Part shown: piece after piece, positions 11,971-46,301 of the stretch
How positions within the stretch are numbered: position 1 is the stretch's first letter
Layout of the letters: each line of letters starts with the position of its first letter
Origin: Axinella damicornis
Taxonomy: Eukaryota; Porifera; Demospongiae; Axinellida; Axinellidae
Length of the DNA stretch: 64,000 nucleotides
Direction of reading: 5' to 3'
NCBI GenBank assembly: GCA_963931865.1
Contig: OZ007510.1
Coordinates: 1,945,205-2,009,204, forward strand
Notes under the pieces: model-generated
What the model was told of the DNA's origin: nothing
What the model saw: the letters and a program-made list of their open reading frames with translations, nothing else
Database searches by the model: none
Translations under genes and position numbers: made by a program

Positions 11971-13372
11971 CTATGAGCTGGTGTGACCCCGGGTGTTCAT
12001 CAGCTCGTCTATCTTCATCCCCTTCAGCTGGAAACCCTTTACTTCTGCTCTACCTGTGGAGCAAGCAACGTATCCATGCAGACACCACCAAAGATGTGTA
12101 GGGAGGGGAGGGTATCCCACCAATAGAGAGTAAACTGAAAGAAGCAGACATTCAATCTATTGCTGCCACTTGGCTTTGCTTTTAGTTGCTTGTAGTAGTA
12201 TGGAAACTGACAAGTATGAATGGCACAGTAGCCTCATCCTGAGGCCCACAGCTTACTGGACTGCATACTTGACCTTTGAACCATGCAAAGCCAACCCCCA
12301 GAATCACTGGAGACATTTCAAATTCCCTATAGTTGGTTCATTGGTGGAAGAGTGCTTAGAGTGTGCAAAAAGTGTATACGTGTGTGTGGGAAGAAGTGAA
12401 GTGCACAACCACTAGTGGAAACTATAGCACAAAGTATGGCAAATATATCTGAAAAGTGGGGCTCAACCTCCCTCCATTCCACCCCCTATGATAGCCCCAT
12501 ACCTTCCATCTTGTGTAGTTGTGCCACTTTGGGTTTCAATCCATCGTGAAGTTTGTCAATTTCTGCCTCCACTGTTTCCAGGTCTGGAAAGAAAACACCA
12601 TCACACTCCTTTCATGATAATGTGTGTACGGATAACCAACGTAAAGTTATAACACGACTTTTGGTATAAATATTTGCATGTAAAACAGTTAATGGAGGTG
12701 ATCTTAAGGTGCTACAGCAATAGGGGCCAATGTCCCATTGATAGTATTCACCTTCTTTGAGCATTGCTTTGCAAGCTGCTGCATCCATTTTCAGGAAAGT
12801 GTTTCCAAAGCATACCCACAACTTGGACTCTGAGGAGGGAGGAAGCAAGTACATGTACCCTAATATAGTGTGTCCAGCCAGCATGGGGGGGGGGGGGGGG
12901 GGGGGGGGGTACTCCCACGTCACATAGGTCAAAACTTTAAGTGGTTTGACCGTTCGTTGACTATGCTGTAATTCAGCCATTGACTGTTGACTACAAACAC
13001 ATTAGTAGTGGTGAATCCGACCCTTGTAATTAGTATGGGGGTCAAGATGCGCAGTTGCAGCTGTGACTGAGGTGGATATCGGAGTAACCCCCACCCAATC
13101 AGTAAGTGTTCTAAGACGGACAAAATATGAAGTATGCACGCACCACCACTTTTCACATCAGGGTAGTGGTTTCTCAGGTGGCGTAGTGCCTCTCTACTTT
13201 TGTTCCGCTTGCTGTCCAAATCAACGACCTGCAAAGGGAGTAGTATTATATCAGATGAGGCAGGTTCCGGCAGAGATTTCATCTTTACCTGCTGTTTATC
13301 GCTGAGTATGTCCTCAGCAACTGCCTCTACTGCAGCATATTCTCTGACCAAATCATCCACTTGCTGATGCAT
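11971..13372 (-). CDS. PDRG1: p53 and DNA damage-regulated protein 1 (prefoldin-like), 5 exons
   Basis: PDRG1 is a beta-prefoldin-like subunit of the R2TP/prefoldin-like (PAQosome) complex that helps assemble RNA polymerases and other machines. Exons 13372-13289, 13228-13150, 12829-12752, 12583-12503 and 12053-11971 join in phase to 134 residues; human PDRG1 has 133. Conserved blocks are AEDILSDKQQVVDLDSKRN, SREALRHLRN, LWVCFGNTFLKM, and the C-terminal helix LETVEAEIDKLHDGLKPKV, followed by KGFQLKGMKIDELMN. The pattern of helix, two strands and helix matches a prefoldin fold. An in-frame ATG lies upstream at 13519, but it would add 49 residues absent from the family, so the start at 13372 is preferred. 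It converges on the GPR137-like gene and diverges from MARK. Only the last few C-terminal residues differ strongly from human. Confidence 0.94.
12887..12910. repeat. Poly-G tract in PDRG1 intron
   Basis: An uninterrupted run of about 24 G lies in the first-to-third exon intron of PDRG1. Similar homopolymers occur at about 1207-1231 (C), 28448-28470 (C), 43879-43902 (G) and 56324-56345 (C), all in introns or leaders. They are assembly-error prone. Confidence 0.8.
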
Positions 13373-13900
13373 CACGTGCCTATGATTATAAAAGCTGACA
13401 GATAAAATAAAGTTAATTAAGTTTTTGCGGTGACAAAAGAATGTAGAGAATGAAAGGCGTGTCTCGTTTGCGCACGTGCTGACTGTCAACGTCATATCGT
13501 CACTGGAGATATGCCACAAAACATGGCGAGTTGTGCGTGAAGTGCCATGGGAATATTAGAGAACCGTTCAATCTAGTGCCCTGCAAAGAACGTCATAGGC
13601 GAAATCAAGCATTCGGTAGCTGTATCAACTAAACTATTCGTACCAGTTTTACCCGATAGACTTCAAAGTGATAGCAGTAGTCACGAAACCTTAAAGGGGA
13701 GTTGAAGTTTACTTCTCTCTCGGTACTTGTCGTTTTGTGCTAGTCTAGTCACCAGTTCTCGTATCTTTTGAAGGAGTGAAGCAGTCTCCACCTCAACTGC
13801 CGATATCCGAAACCTCGAAAGATTTAAGATACCGATTGGTGACCTGGCTGACTGGTTGGCATAAACTTCTGACTTGAGGACTGACAGAGCCCCAGCGGAC
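13373..13900. promoter_or_regulatory. Divergent promoter region, PDRG1 / MARK
   Basis: These 528 bp separate two oppositely oriented start codons. A CACGTG E-box lies near 13374 (in ATCACGTGCC) and a second CACGTG-like core with an ACGTCA half-site near 13473-13495. No TATA box is evident. Function is inferred from position. Confidence 0.45.
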
Positions 13901-36183
<22,283 letters not shown>

Positions 36184-37647
36184 TACCATTTGTGTCCCTG
36201 CTCTGAGTACGGGAGTTTCAAAGCTCTGTCTGTTAATATTTACCGGATGAATATATTATTGTGAGGTCATATTTTTTCCTTTCTTTTTGTATGCTAGAAA
36301 AAAAATAAATATTGCAGTCACTTAACAGCAGCACAAAGTTGTAAAAGGACCTGTTTATTTCACAATGTCACATCTAACGCACGTCATGCCAGCTTCTGTG
36401 TGGTTCTCCTGATGCCTGTATAGCCTCTCTGTCTCGCTCATTTCTATTGTCTGTAGACAGTTTTATCTTGCCGGTTAAAATTTTGCGTCCAGGCTCTAAA
36501 CAATTTCAAGTTTCTTTTTTGGCTCTGTTGTAAGTTTTGCACCCCGCCGTGTAAATTTAACAAACTGTAATAATGATAGCTCAGATTTATACAGCCATTT
36601 GCAGCATTATAATTGTGTACCTGTGTATGTATGTAATAGCATAGTTGATTGTATGTGTAAAATACATGCGTAAACTTTTCCATCATACAAGTATAGCCAG
36701 TCTAGGCGAGTTTGTCTGTTCATTGGACTTTCTCTAGCTCCTCAATATTATCACACAGTACACATGTACGTGCACAGAACATCCTCTGGTAGGAGCTTGG
36801 ATGGGTGGGTGACTAGAGAACATAATGAGTGGACATCATCCATGGCCAGCTGTTTATGAATTGTGAAGATGGACTGTCATGTGCTGAACTGCATCGTCTC
36901 CATGGGGCTAGGATCAGGAAGAGTTAACCCGCTTGAGGTACAGGCCCAGTTGAAATGGAGCATAGGGAGGTAAGGGATCAATCAGGAGGGCATGCAGAAG
37001 ATGATTGTCGGAAGTCAATTAAGGGGGGGGGATCCAGCTCCCTCTATGTGGACCACTAGCTATAGTATAGAGTATAGTTTGACAGACTAAATTACATTTT
37101 TGTTTTGTTGAAGGTTCATGCAGGACTAAAACCTGCATGGATTTCCTCCTGCGTTGCAACATATACAGCTCAAGCACCTGATAAGACAGCTGCAGCAACA
37201 AATCACCATGCAGCTGGCTGATAAATCAGTCGTACTGCTGCCATTTGAGTGACAACAATGCTGAATACTACCAGCCAGAGTGCTGCCAAGCTGCTTGGGC
37301 CATATGCAGGGCAGCTGCATAATTATTCCATTATTGCATGGCCCAGGCTTCAGTTCAACCGACTCCTGGGTGGAGTCTGTCCTGTACATATCCCTTTACA
37401 GGACCATCAGGAAGACTGGCTAACATGGGTCATTCTTGTTTCCAACAAATTCTTTGACTTCAGAACTTGACGTATATTCTGTGGATTCCACAGAGTCAGT
37501 TGAAACAATGCAAAGTGCTTCCACAACTTATAAGGTACATAAATATTTGTTCTCAAATGGTCCAATGTCTGACTGTGTGATTGAGATCATGGGGCCAGGA
37601 CACCACGCTTGACAGGAGGGTACTCTAGAGGCGCCGAATCCAGCTGG
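36184..37647. other. Intergenic region between MARK and the SETD9-like gene
   Basis: This 1.46-kb convergent space holds the MARK 3' UTR and AATAAA at 36304-36309. I see no gene, strong repeat or RNA beyond that. Short open frames here have no family resemblance. Confidence 0.6.
36304..36309 (+). terminator. Polyadenylation signal of MARK
   Basis: AATAAA lies 121 bp after the MARK stop codon, inside an A-rich run, and is followed by T/G-rich sequence. Confidence 0.6.
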
Positions 37648-40600
37648 CTAGTACTTCCATCGTCTTCTGTCTTCTTCTGCATCCACTGAGGTGTACCAGT
37701 CCGGCAGCTGGGAGTCAGGATGGAGCCGGTAACTATAGCAAAAAGATAAGAGATGGTAGCTACAGGACTGCATGTCAATTTGTCATCTTGACATTTCCAC
37801 CGGTAAACTCTATCCTCATTCCTAGGCATACAAGTTTTCCCCGTTCTTCGGTTTGTGTTGACAACAACAACACAATGTCATAGAAGTGGAAGAGCGGCGA
37901 AAAATGGCTGGGATAATTCATGTCAGTACGAGTCTGGACTAGGTCTGGACTAATAATAGCAGACACGTCTGGAATCTGGACTAACAGTGGAGCGCCTGAT
38001 GGATGATGAACGAACCAGCACCTCCTGAACCGACGACTACATGTACAGCCCCACTCCTCTACGTCCTAACTTGCATCTACCGGACATCATTCATTTTTTT
38101 CCTGTTTCTTGCCACTTCCTCTTCTGTACATACTGCCAACACAAACCGAAGAACAAGAAGCGGGATAGTCCTGGGAACACAAGGCTATGGCTGTCTAGAG
38201 AGATTGATCTGAGAGGACAGTCCCACCCCAGTTACATGCTACCAAGGAGACAGAGACCATGAGGTTAGCAGCAACCAATCAAATTTCAGAACATCATCAC
38301 ATGACAATAGAAAAAAACAATTACATCATGTGTTTAAACAACACTTAATTTTAGTCAATCACCAACACAGCAGTCTGGATGTCAACACATCAGGGCACTT
38401 ACTCACTTTAGTAGGAGCTCCTCATCTCTGATGTGCTTCATAGCAACGAAAACCAGGGAGTGCATAGGACTCTTGCTGGAGTAGAGGAAGCCAGGCTTCC
38501 TGAAGTACCTGCAACAAATGCAAGATGATGTCAGTGCCTTGTGGCAGTGTGACTCATGGTGGTATGCACCTAACAAACATCTATGAATAGAAGCATCATT
38601 GGGGCGAGCCCCACACTAGTTTGAGCTCATTGCACATGTGCGTGTGTATGTTTGCTTGGACCAACCACTTACTTGAATTTTTTAACCAGTGAATTTCACT
38701 TGCACGTGCAAAATTCAAACTCGATGAACGAAGGAAAGTGTACTTCCTTGATGCAAGGAACTGCGTACGGTGAGCAGTCTACTTGTTTGATGGACGATCG
38801 TCACAACAAAGACGAAGACCACCCATGGACCTACCCATTCATTCGCTAGAGGAACAGGTGAACCATATACAGTCTACCCTCCTTGGTGGCATTAGAAACT
38901 AGAGGTGTTCATAGAACACATACCCCGCGCTGAACCTCTAGCTACATGCCAGGATGCATGCAGTGCTCCTTCCCGTGCGAGGGTCTGGCTGCGCCAGACT
39001 ATATACAATCGACTATGCCGAGGCGGCTATCGCGTATACTGTTTTCGTGTATGGCCATATCCAAGGTGTGGGAATGACCGCTTACCGTATATATATATTG
39101 TGAAGCTGGAGAGGTGGGGCCAAATGTTACGAATAATAGGAAATAGCTGGAAAAACAGCCGAAACAATAGCCACGATGTCTGTGAAGTACATAGATCGTG
39201 AGAAAACACTGTTTCCTAGCGGTCATCTCGAAGCATGAAGTTTCCAAATGCACTGCGTGTCTTGTTCTTGATGGGACTCTGAGGTCACGAGAGGTGGAGC
39301 CAATGTTATGAATAGTTATGAAAAGTTGGAAATAGCCGCAATACAGCGAAACGGAGCGCCTTGACTTCAGTCAGGTACACATAGAGCAGTTTTTTGCTAT
39401 TTGCTATTGTTTGACTCCATTTGGATGTTTTTTGAGGGTCTATGTGGCGAGATTTCAATTTTTTGCGGGTGACAGACTGACAGACGGACAAAACCGATTG
39501 CTTAACCCCGCTTCGCGCATGCGCGCACGGGGTAACAATAACAGTTCTATCTCGAGAACCATACAACAGAGACACATCAAACTTAGAAACACATATTGAG
39601 ATGGATCCACACTACCGATAGAGGGTCATACCCACTTCCAGTAATGTAACTTAACATAGTCGATCACTTACTCATGTTTTTGTGCCAAAATAGACCTTAT
39701 TCGGCTAACGCGCGCGCCGACACTGGCGGCAAATTCCAATTACTTGCGTGGGCGTTCTGCACAGCTGCAACTGTATAAACTAGCTTCTTGCTAACTGTAC
39801 GTACGTTTTCAGGTAACGATCATCAGTGAATACAGTACCTTACTTTGTGTGGGTGACAGAAGACTCATTGCAAGAGAGAGAGCACATTCACGAGAGACAA
39901 GTTTCGACGTTTGTGAAGGTGCTCAGGGACAACCGTAGCACACTAAAGAGCGTATTGCAAAGTCGGCGCTAGCTGAGTCACACTTTCGAGCGCATTTATC
40001 TACTGAAAAGGCACTAGTCTCAACGTAGCTGCCTTGCAGAGCACGTCCAACAACTAGTTGGCGAGCCACATCCCTCAAAGCACGCCCACCTCGAGCCACG
40101 CCCATGGACTATTACAGCCACTCTGATCAGCTAGTGCTTATAGAGGATGATGTCCATGGTGCTGCACTCCCAGAGCCACTGGAGAAACACCACAAGAGTG
40201 CCTTGGGATGGTGGTGCTGAGTGCTAGCTGTTGGAATCCTGTGGCAGTCCTTAAGCACTTTCACAAACGTCGAAACCTGCCGCCGTAAACATGCTGGTCT
40301 CTCTTGCAATGTAGTCTTCTATCACCTACACAAACCGAAGTACTGTATTCACTGATGATTGTTACCTAGAAAAGTGCAGGGGGCTAGCAAGGACAGTTGC
40401 AGCTGTGCGGAACACCCATGCACGCAAGTGATTGGAATCTGCCGCCAATTGACGGTGCGCGCGTTAGCCAAATAAGGTCTATTGGCTCATTTGGAAACCA
40501 TTCTCTACCGATTATGACATGCCAATTTTGGAACCAAACCAAAATTGGCAGAAACAGCACTCCTGTTCTATAGGGTGACTGATGTGCCATTTCTGCCAAA

Positions 40601-43600
40601 AATAGACCAATGAATTAAAATTGGTATTGGGAATAGAGATTACACTAGGTATGTGAATAAGATATGAAGCTAGGGATTGTGTCATTATAAAAGAACTAAA
40701 ACGGGTCGGTCGCATTTTGGTCATGGTTTTCAGGCGAATGTTTGAGCTAGGTACTATGCTAGGTATCTTGGGCTAGGAATGAGATACGAGGCTGAGATTT
40801 GCACCATTGTGATCAGCATGAACAGAGCTTTCAATTGATGTCCATTTTGCCATAGGTTGAATTTTGACCCAAAATCATGAAAAAACATGGATTATAGCCT
40901 TTGGTCGAGTGCAATTTTTGACAAAAATGTGACCAAAAATAAAAATCAATGTTAGGACATCAGCTGAACATTCGTTTCCTGCTGATCACAATGGTGCAAA
41001 TCCCAGCTTCGTATCTCATTCCTAGCCCAAGATATCATTGTCTAAAGAAAGACATAATGAGATATAAAGCTTGATAGCAGCTGTCAGACACTCGGATATA
41101 AAGCTTGATAGCAGCTGTCAGACACTCGGAGGTTTTGGGACTAAAACAGTTACAGTAAAACTCCCCTTCCCCCTAGCCTGCTGCTCAACATGTTTGCTTT
41201 CAATTTAAAGGTACTTTTATAGCTATACCAATTTCAGGGGAAAAACAAGCTCGCTTCCTGCTCAACATCACTGACCACGCAGGATGTGAAGGGCTAGGCA
41301 ACATAGTGGTAGCCTCATTCCCAGGCCCCGCCCAGCTTTCCGTCGCTTGCATGCAGTACCGTGCAACCGAAAGCGGCGCGCGGGCCTGGGAACGAGGCTG
41401 ACATAGTGGATGTCATATCATCTGCACCCATGCACCTGTAATGCACATTCGGGAGTATTTTTGTACATGTGCAATACCACAGGACAGGACACAGCTGTCC
41501 AGCAACATGTGGTACTCCCCTTGTACTTGTGGTTATTACACTGGAAACCATTGCCCACGCGCTGAGTCATAGAGGGTCCCTGACCAGCAATGTGGTTATT
41601 ACACTGGAAACCATTGTGGTAAAGGCCCACTTGCTGAGTCATGGAGGGTACCTGACTAGCAATGTGAGTTACTCAGTTTGTGGTGAAACCTCACTCCCTG
41701 AGTCATGGAGGGGACATCCGTTTGAGTCATATGTAGGAAATGAGGTAATGAAGTTTGAAAACAATGCACAGGCAGCTGCAGGTATATTACATCCTTATCC
41801 TATCATGTAGTCTCGGTCCCAGACCCAAACCAACCCCAGCGCGGATCGCTTCCAGTATTGAACAGTTTGTTGTCTTACCGGAGAAGAGAAATGGTTCTCC
41901 ACCCTTCTACATGCTACCTAAGCTTCCGCCCTCATCCTTGACACTAGCGTAGATGGTTTCTCAATGCAGTGTGCCTCATCTACATCAAGGCATTCCTGGT
42001 GTTGAGATCTCTCTCTCTCCACTTGCTACTGCCTCCGGGCTTAGAATGCCCCCATTCTCTACCCTTCTGCCGATGACTCCGTCCTGATTTTCGGCACTAA
42101 CGCCAACTCTAGGTAGCACAGAGTCCATGGTCTACATCAGGAGGCCATGAGTGCCGCGAAGTGGTGCTCCTGGTAACATGAACACCTTCAGAGGGTTCAT
42201 TACAACGACAATCAGCTCTCCCTGACACTGCAGGAGGCAGGCATCCACTACAGCAGAGCAACATTCCATCCTGCCCATCGGAATTGATCAAACCATGCAT
42301 CAGTTTGACCTTTCACCAGCTCTCTCGCGACTCCGAGCTGTTCCGACTTCACCATAGCTAGTGACCGTCAACCCCAGTTGGCAAAATATAGCTGTAATCG
42401 CGGTCTCGACAACTTTGTTGAGCAGCTAGCTAGCTGAATTAGCACAAGGCGCATGTGGCATGAACATTCCAAACATCATTACCAGCCAATCAACCAATCA
42501 GATTCAGCCCTCTGAAATTCTGCGGACGACTAATTTTTATGTAGCAAGTTCACCAGACCCTTTGGGTCTGGGGCCCGAGACTACCTATCATCTTGATGGC
42601 ACCACAATTCTTGACCAGACTGACATTGGCTTGTACATCACTTGCAACCATGGCAACCATGCCCTTGTAGGGCTAATTAGGATACACAAGTGCTACACCT
42701 GCACGCTCCCCTCCATGTAAGCTGCGCTGGACCCCAAGCTTCTTTCATCTCAGTGGTTTCTGCTACTCTACACTACATGCCTTCATGCCTTCTACGTGCT
42801 TAGGGTTAGGGTATAAAGGCTACTCCATCATGACCATCATTGCCTGCTAACACTTGTATAATTGTGCAAAACCTCACCTTGGTGCTTTTGTCTTCCCACT
42901 GGCCACTGTTGCTCGGTCTGACCATGTAGGTAGTACATGCATAATAATGTTACCTACACCTGTGTTACTTGGGGTGAGCCTTAAGCGTGAGCAGGTGGAC
43001 ACAGTCCATGCAAGTCCGCTTAAGTATGCATCAGTTGCGCTACCAGGGTGTAGTTGCTACTTGCTACTGGGAAGAAGTTACCCATTAACTTAACATGGCG
43101 ATCAGGTGCAGGTCAGATATAGTTTGTTTGATTCTACCTTGACGGGTAATTTGCAGCTGCCAGCCCCACCACAAAGTGGACACACTAAGCGAGTTCCCTA
43201 GCATCAAGTGGTGTACTCACTTGTTCGGAATCAGGGGCAGTAACTCCTTGGGAAGTTTTGGATCCACCTCATAAGAAAATGGCATTACACTGGGTTGCAC
43301 ACCTGGGTAATGACAAGAATGACATTGATGGGTCGCCCCCGGCAACAACTCACAAAACTCGTCACCTTTTGGTGGATGTCTCACTAAATGTCCCACAGCC
43401 AATGGATTTCTTTGTGTCTCCTACATGAGGTAAGGAGGAGAGGTAGAGGGATGGAGGGAGGGGGAAAGGAGGGAGGGGGGACGGAGGGAGGGGGAGGGAA
43501 GGAGAGGGAGGGAGAGAGGAAGGGAGGGGGAGGAAGAGAGAGGGGGAGGGAGAGAGAGAGAGAGGGAGAGAGAGAGAGAGGGAGGGATAGATGGACGGAG

Positions 43601-44938
43601 GGGTGGAGGAAGGAGCCAGGAAGGGAGGAGGCTGAGATTTCCTCTAGAAGACCATCCACTGTACCATTTCGTTGTCACTTTGCAAATTCAAATAATAGTC
43701 TACCTCTTGCACATGCTGTTATATCTGACCTCCATTCTGTAATTATTGGCATCAATGACGGAACTGTCTGTGCGTGACATAAGGTACGGGTTCCCACGAC
43801 TTATGTCAGGGAAGTTTGGCAAGTGTTTCAGGTGGGGAGGAAGGTACTGCACAGGGATGAGAGGAACAAAACGAGAGTGGGGGGGGGGGGGGGGGGGGGG
43901 GGGGAGGTAGGGTGAGGAGGAAATTGGGAGAAGCACAGAGAGATGGGGAGAAGATGAGGAAATGAAGAGAAGGCAGTGGAGAGGAGACAGTAGAGAAGAA
44001 TTGTGAATCGGTGTTTTGGGAATCAGGTGTGCCAGGTGTACGTACCACTGTTCCAGGAAAGAAACATAGCACAGTTCCTGGTACAGCATGACCCTCCAAC
44101 CTCACACCTGCAAGCGTGCAAAAGACCGACCAGCTCATAGTACGGGTCCCCTTGCATGCCTGCCAAATCCCACCCTCCTCCTATCCTCACAAATGATATG
44201 CACTGGAAAACAGCTGACCCTTGGCAATGCTAAGTGATAAAGAATGGAGGTCTAATGATGCAAGCTCCAGAACTTGCAATGGTAATATAGCAGCCACCTT
44301 CTAGGTCAGAAAATATGAATTTTTTGTGTATTAACAAGAATCCACACTGCATCAACCAATCAAGCTAGAGAAACGTTAAAATTGTTCACTAATCACCACA
44401 CACATGCAGTCAGGATACTCAGCTAACCAGATGGTGCAGGTATACAGGATTATACATACCTGGTACTGGATTATTGGAATGGGGTGCAGGTGCATCTGGA
44501 ATCGAAAGCCGGAAAGGCAACAAAGCACCTAATTCAGTCTCAATGTTTTCAGGTGTTCTGTCTACACTGCTGCGAGGTGGTAGTGCAGTGATGGCATTGT
44601 CAACAGCCTCTCGCAGCAGTTGCAGGTTCCTCACAACCTTATGAAAGAGCAGAGGACCACACAATGGCCACTTTGATACGCACCAGCTGCAGATGCTCAA
44701 CTTGTCCCATACACACACATCACCGTCACTCTATCTATACCTGATTAGTAACCGCCGAGTAGACTGCTTGGTACTGTTTCGCAAATGACACATCCTTAGG
44801 ACGGGGGACGCGCACTTCTCTCCCGCCACACTGCTGAAAATAGTGCAGTAGGTGGTACAGCTGCCAGATGTCCAGTTCCGTTTGGATCCTCCGCGGGTTC
44901 ACCAGTATTCTCCTCGCTAGAGCACGCACAAAGGACAT
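37648..44938 (-). CDS. SETD9: SET domain protein, SETD9-like, 9 exons
   Basis: SET domains transfer methyl groups from S-adenosylmethionine to lysine; the substrate of SETD9 is not established as far as I know. Exons 44938-44741, 44637-44460, 44107-44046, 43846-43704, 43677-43653, 43420-43366, 43302-43221, 38508-38407 and 37732-37648 give 309 residues; human SETD9 has 299. Colinear matches to SETD9 include GTVLCFFPGTV, RGNPYLMSRTDSSVIDANNY, NPLAVGHLVRHPP, FSYEVDPKLPKELLPLIPNK, SPMHSLVFVAMKHIRDEELL and the end DWYTSVDAEEDRRRWKY. The 25-nt exon at 43677-43653 is tentative; a 13-nt version ending at 43665 is also in phase. The usual SET Asn-His motif appears as VRHPPKGVQPSV, and the usual GEE before the C-terminal Tyr as DEELLLNY, so catalytic competence is uncertain. 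A 4.7-kb intron full of repeats divides the SET domain. Confidence 0.85.
37843..37910. repeat. Dispersed repeat TTCTTCGGTTTGTGT (copy 1)
   Basis: GTTCTTCGGTTTGTGT and then GGAAGAGCGGCGAAAAATGG also occur in the same order at 49033-49090, and part of it in reverse at 38136-38152. A diverged relative is at 49304-49345. It is an unclassified interspersed repeat. Confidence 0.65.
39684..40496. mobile_element. 813-bp fold-back element with long imperfect inverted repeats
   Basis: The left end (ATAGACCTTATTCGGCTAAC then GCGCGCGCCG) matches the inverse of the right end (TTAGCCAAATAAGGTCTATT). Homology of the arms extends past GGCGGCAAATTCCAATTACT, AGTGAATACAGTA and TTTCGACGTTTGTGAAGGTG, for more than 200 bp. 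No transposase is visible inside. It lies in the SETD9-like intron. Confidence 0.75.
40764..41034. mobile_element. 270-bp inverted-repeat element, about 60-bp arms
   Basis: The left arm TATCTTGGGCTAGGAATGAG continues through TTTGCACCATTGTGATCAGC; the right arm is its inverse with three or four changes. The centre is AT-rich and non-coding. It starts only 268 bp after the previous fold-back element. Confidence 0.75.
41520..41720. repeat. Degenerate tandem repeat with TTATTACACTGGAAACCATT
   Basis: Two to three copies of a unit of about 75 bp containing GTGGTTATTACACTGGAAAC, TGCTGAGTCATGGAGGGT and CTGACCAGCAATGT. Confidence 0.7.
41990..42180 (+). pseudogene. Decayed reverse transcriptase fragment (retroelement)
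   Basis: One frame near 42060-42115 reads SADDSVLIFGTNANS, which resembles the YADD catalytic box and following strand of retroelement reverse transcriptases. Further on, LHQEAMSAAKWCSW fits the next helix. Stop codons interrupt both sides and no full domain can be read. It is a relic in the SETD9-like intron. Confidence 0.55.
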
Positions 44939-45075
44939 CCCAAATTGCGTGGTCGATTCGCGCCACGTGTCCGACGTCCACGTCCACGCGAGGTTAAACG
45001 GGGAAACCCCCTAACCCGCCACCGACTATAAAATACAGCGAGGCGCTGAAGTAGAGCTCACAAGTTTATTTCCTG
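44939..45075. promoter_or_regulatory. Divergent promoter, SETD9-like / TGF-beta, with TATA box
   Basis: Only 137 bp separate the two start codons. TATAAAAT at 45027-45034 lies 41 bp before the TGF-beta ATG, on the plus strand, so the leader would be very short. The SETD9-like side has no TATA box. Several CGTCCACG/CACGTG-type motifs lie near 44962-44990. Confidence 0.6.
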
Positions 45076-46301
45076 ATGGCAACCTCGTGGTGTATTTGTT
45101 TCTGCGTCTGCATAGTTGCATGTGCTGCAACAATAACCGAGTCAACTGGCGGCGGCGACAATGCAGATCCGGCAATTGTGGAGTATCTGCAGCGACTATT
45201 CGACAGCGTGAGAAGTCGTCAACCTCGTGGCGGGGAGCTAAATCTCCTACCGGTCGAGAGCGAAGGATTTGCTAACACTGTGCACTGCTTCTCCAAACAA
45301 GGTGAGGCCTAATACCGAGTTATTGTTCTTAGGCCACTCTAACACTGTCATGAAAGATGAGCTTGTAGTTGAGTATGACGCGAGTCTCGCGGGCCAGACG
45401 TCCAGCCCACAGGACTACAAAGAACGGTGCTTGTTGTGTGCCCAATTGCAGCTAAGTAGTATTACACGCACATGCAATAATCTTGCAATTCCTTTCCCCA
45501 GCAACGCAAGAAGACGACAGTGAGCTCCCAGCTAACAAGAAACAGCTGCAGTTCAACATCAGTTCCCGGCTCGATCCGTCAGACAGGCTAGTGGCACTTG
45601 AACTGTTGATCAAACCACCAGAAACCAGCACCACATCACTGCAAGAGTATAACATAAGTTTGTACGAATTCAGTTTTGGCAGCAGTACACCGGAACTTTT
45701 GAAGACGCATCCAATTATCTCCCCTACCTCCCATCGAGATCACGACTGGCTCGGGTTCAATGTCAGATGCTCTGATACCCCAGCGAGGGAAAACTACAGG
45801 CTTCTGATCGAGATTACTGGACAGAGTCTTCCTCCGGATTCCGAACTTTCCTCACTGCTGGACAGCTTAAAAATAAGGTTGATCACTTTCACGTATGACA
45901 ATCAAACGATGGAAAACTTGGGACTAGCATCTGGGGCTGAGGAGCGCACTGTAAAGCGCCAGGCTTCCACAACAGTACATTCCAATGCAGAAGAGTGCCA
46001 CAAACACCCATTCCCTGCTACCTATCAGCAGCTCGGCTGGCCGGGAAGCGATGTAACAGTGATTGCCCCCAACCCCCCAAACTTCAACTTCTGTCACGGC
46101 AACTGCAGGGCTCCCTATGGCGACAATCGAGGAATCTACACAATGCGTGCGCAAATGATTCAGGTATTAAGTGGAAGATACAATTTGCCGTCCCCTTGCT
46201 GCATACCAACACAGCTGACCCCCATGAGTCTCATCTACGAGCGTGGAGGGATCATCAGCATGACGTGTTTTCAAGATGTTGGCAGGTGTGGTTGCGTTTG
46301 A
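45076..46301 (+). CDS. TGF-beta superfamily ligand precursor, 3 exons
   Basis: This encodes a secreted dimeric growth factor precursor that would act on type I/II receptor kinases. Exons 45076-45301, 45333-45455 and 45502-46301 join in phase to 382 residues. Residues 1-18 are a hydrophobic signal peptide (CICFCVCIVACAA). The propeptide runs to a dibasic KR at about 268-269. The mature part, about 113 residues, has the seven knot cysteines in order: ECHK, FCHG, NCRA, PCC and a terminal CGCV, plus LGW, VIAPN and CCIPTQLTPMSLIY, which are typical of BMP/activin-like ligands. An extra cysteine occurs in MTCFQ. The cleavage site lacks an arginine at P4. Intron 1 is only 31 bp and intron 2 only 46 bp; skipping the first gives a stop at once. 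The donor of exon 2 is chosen by phase. Subfamily is not assignable by eye. Confidence 0.92.
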
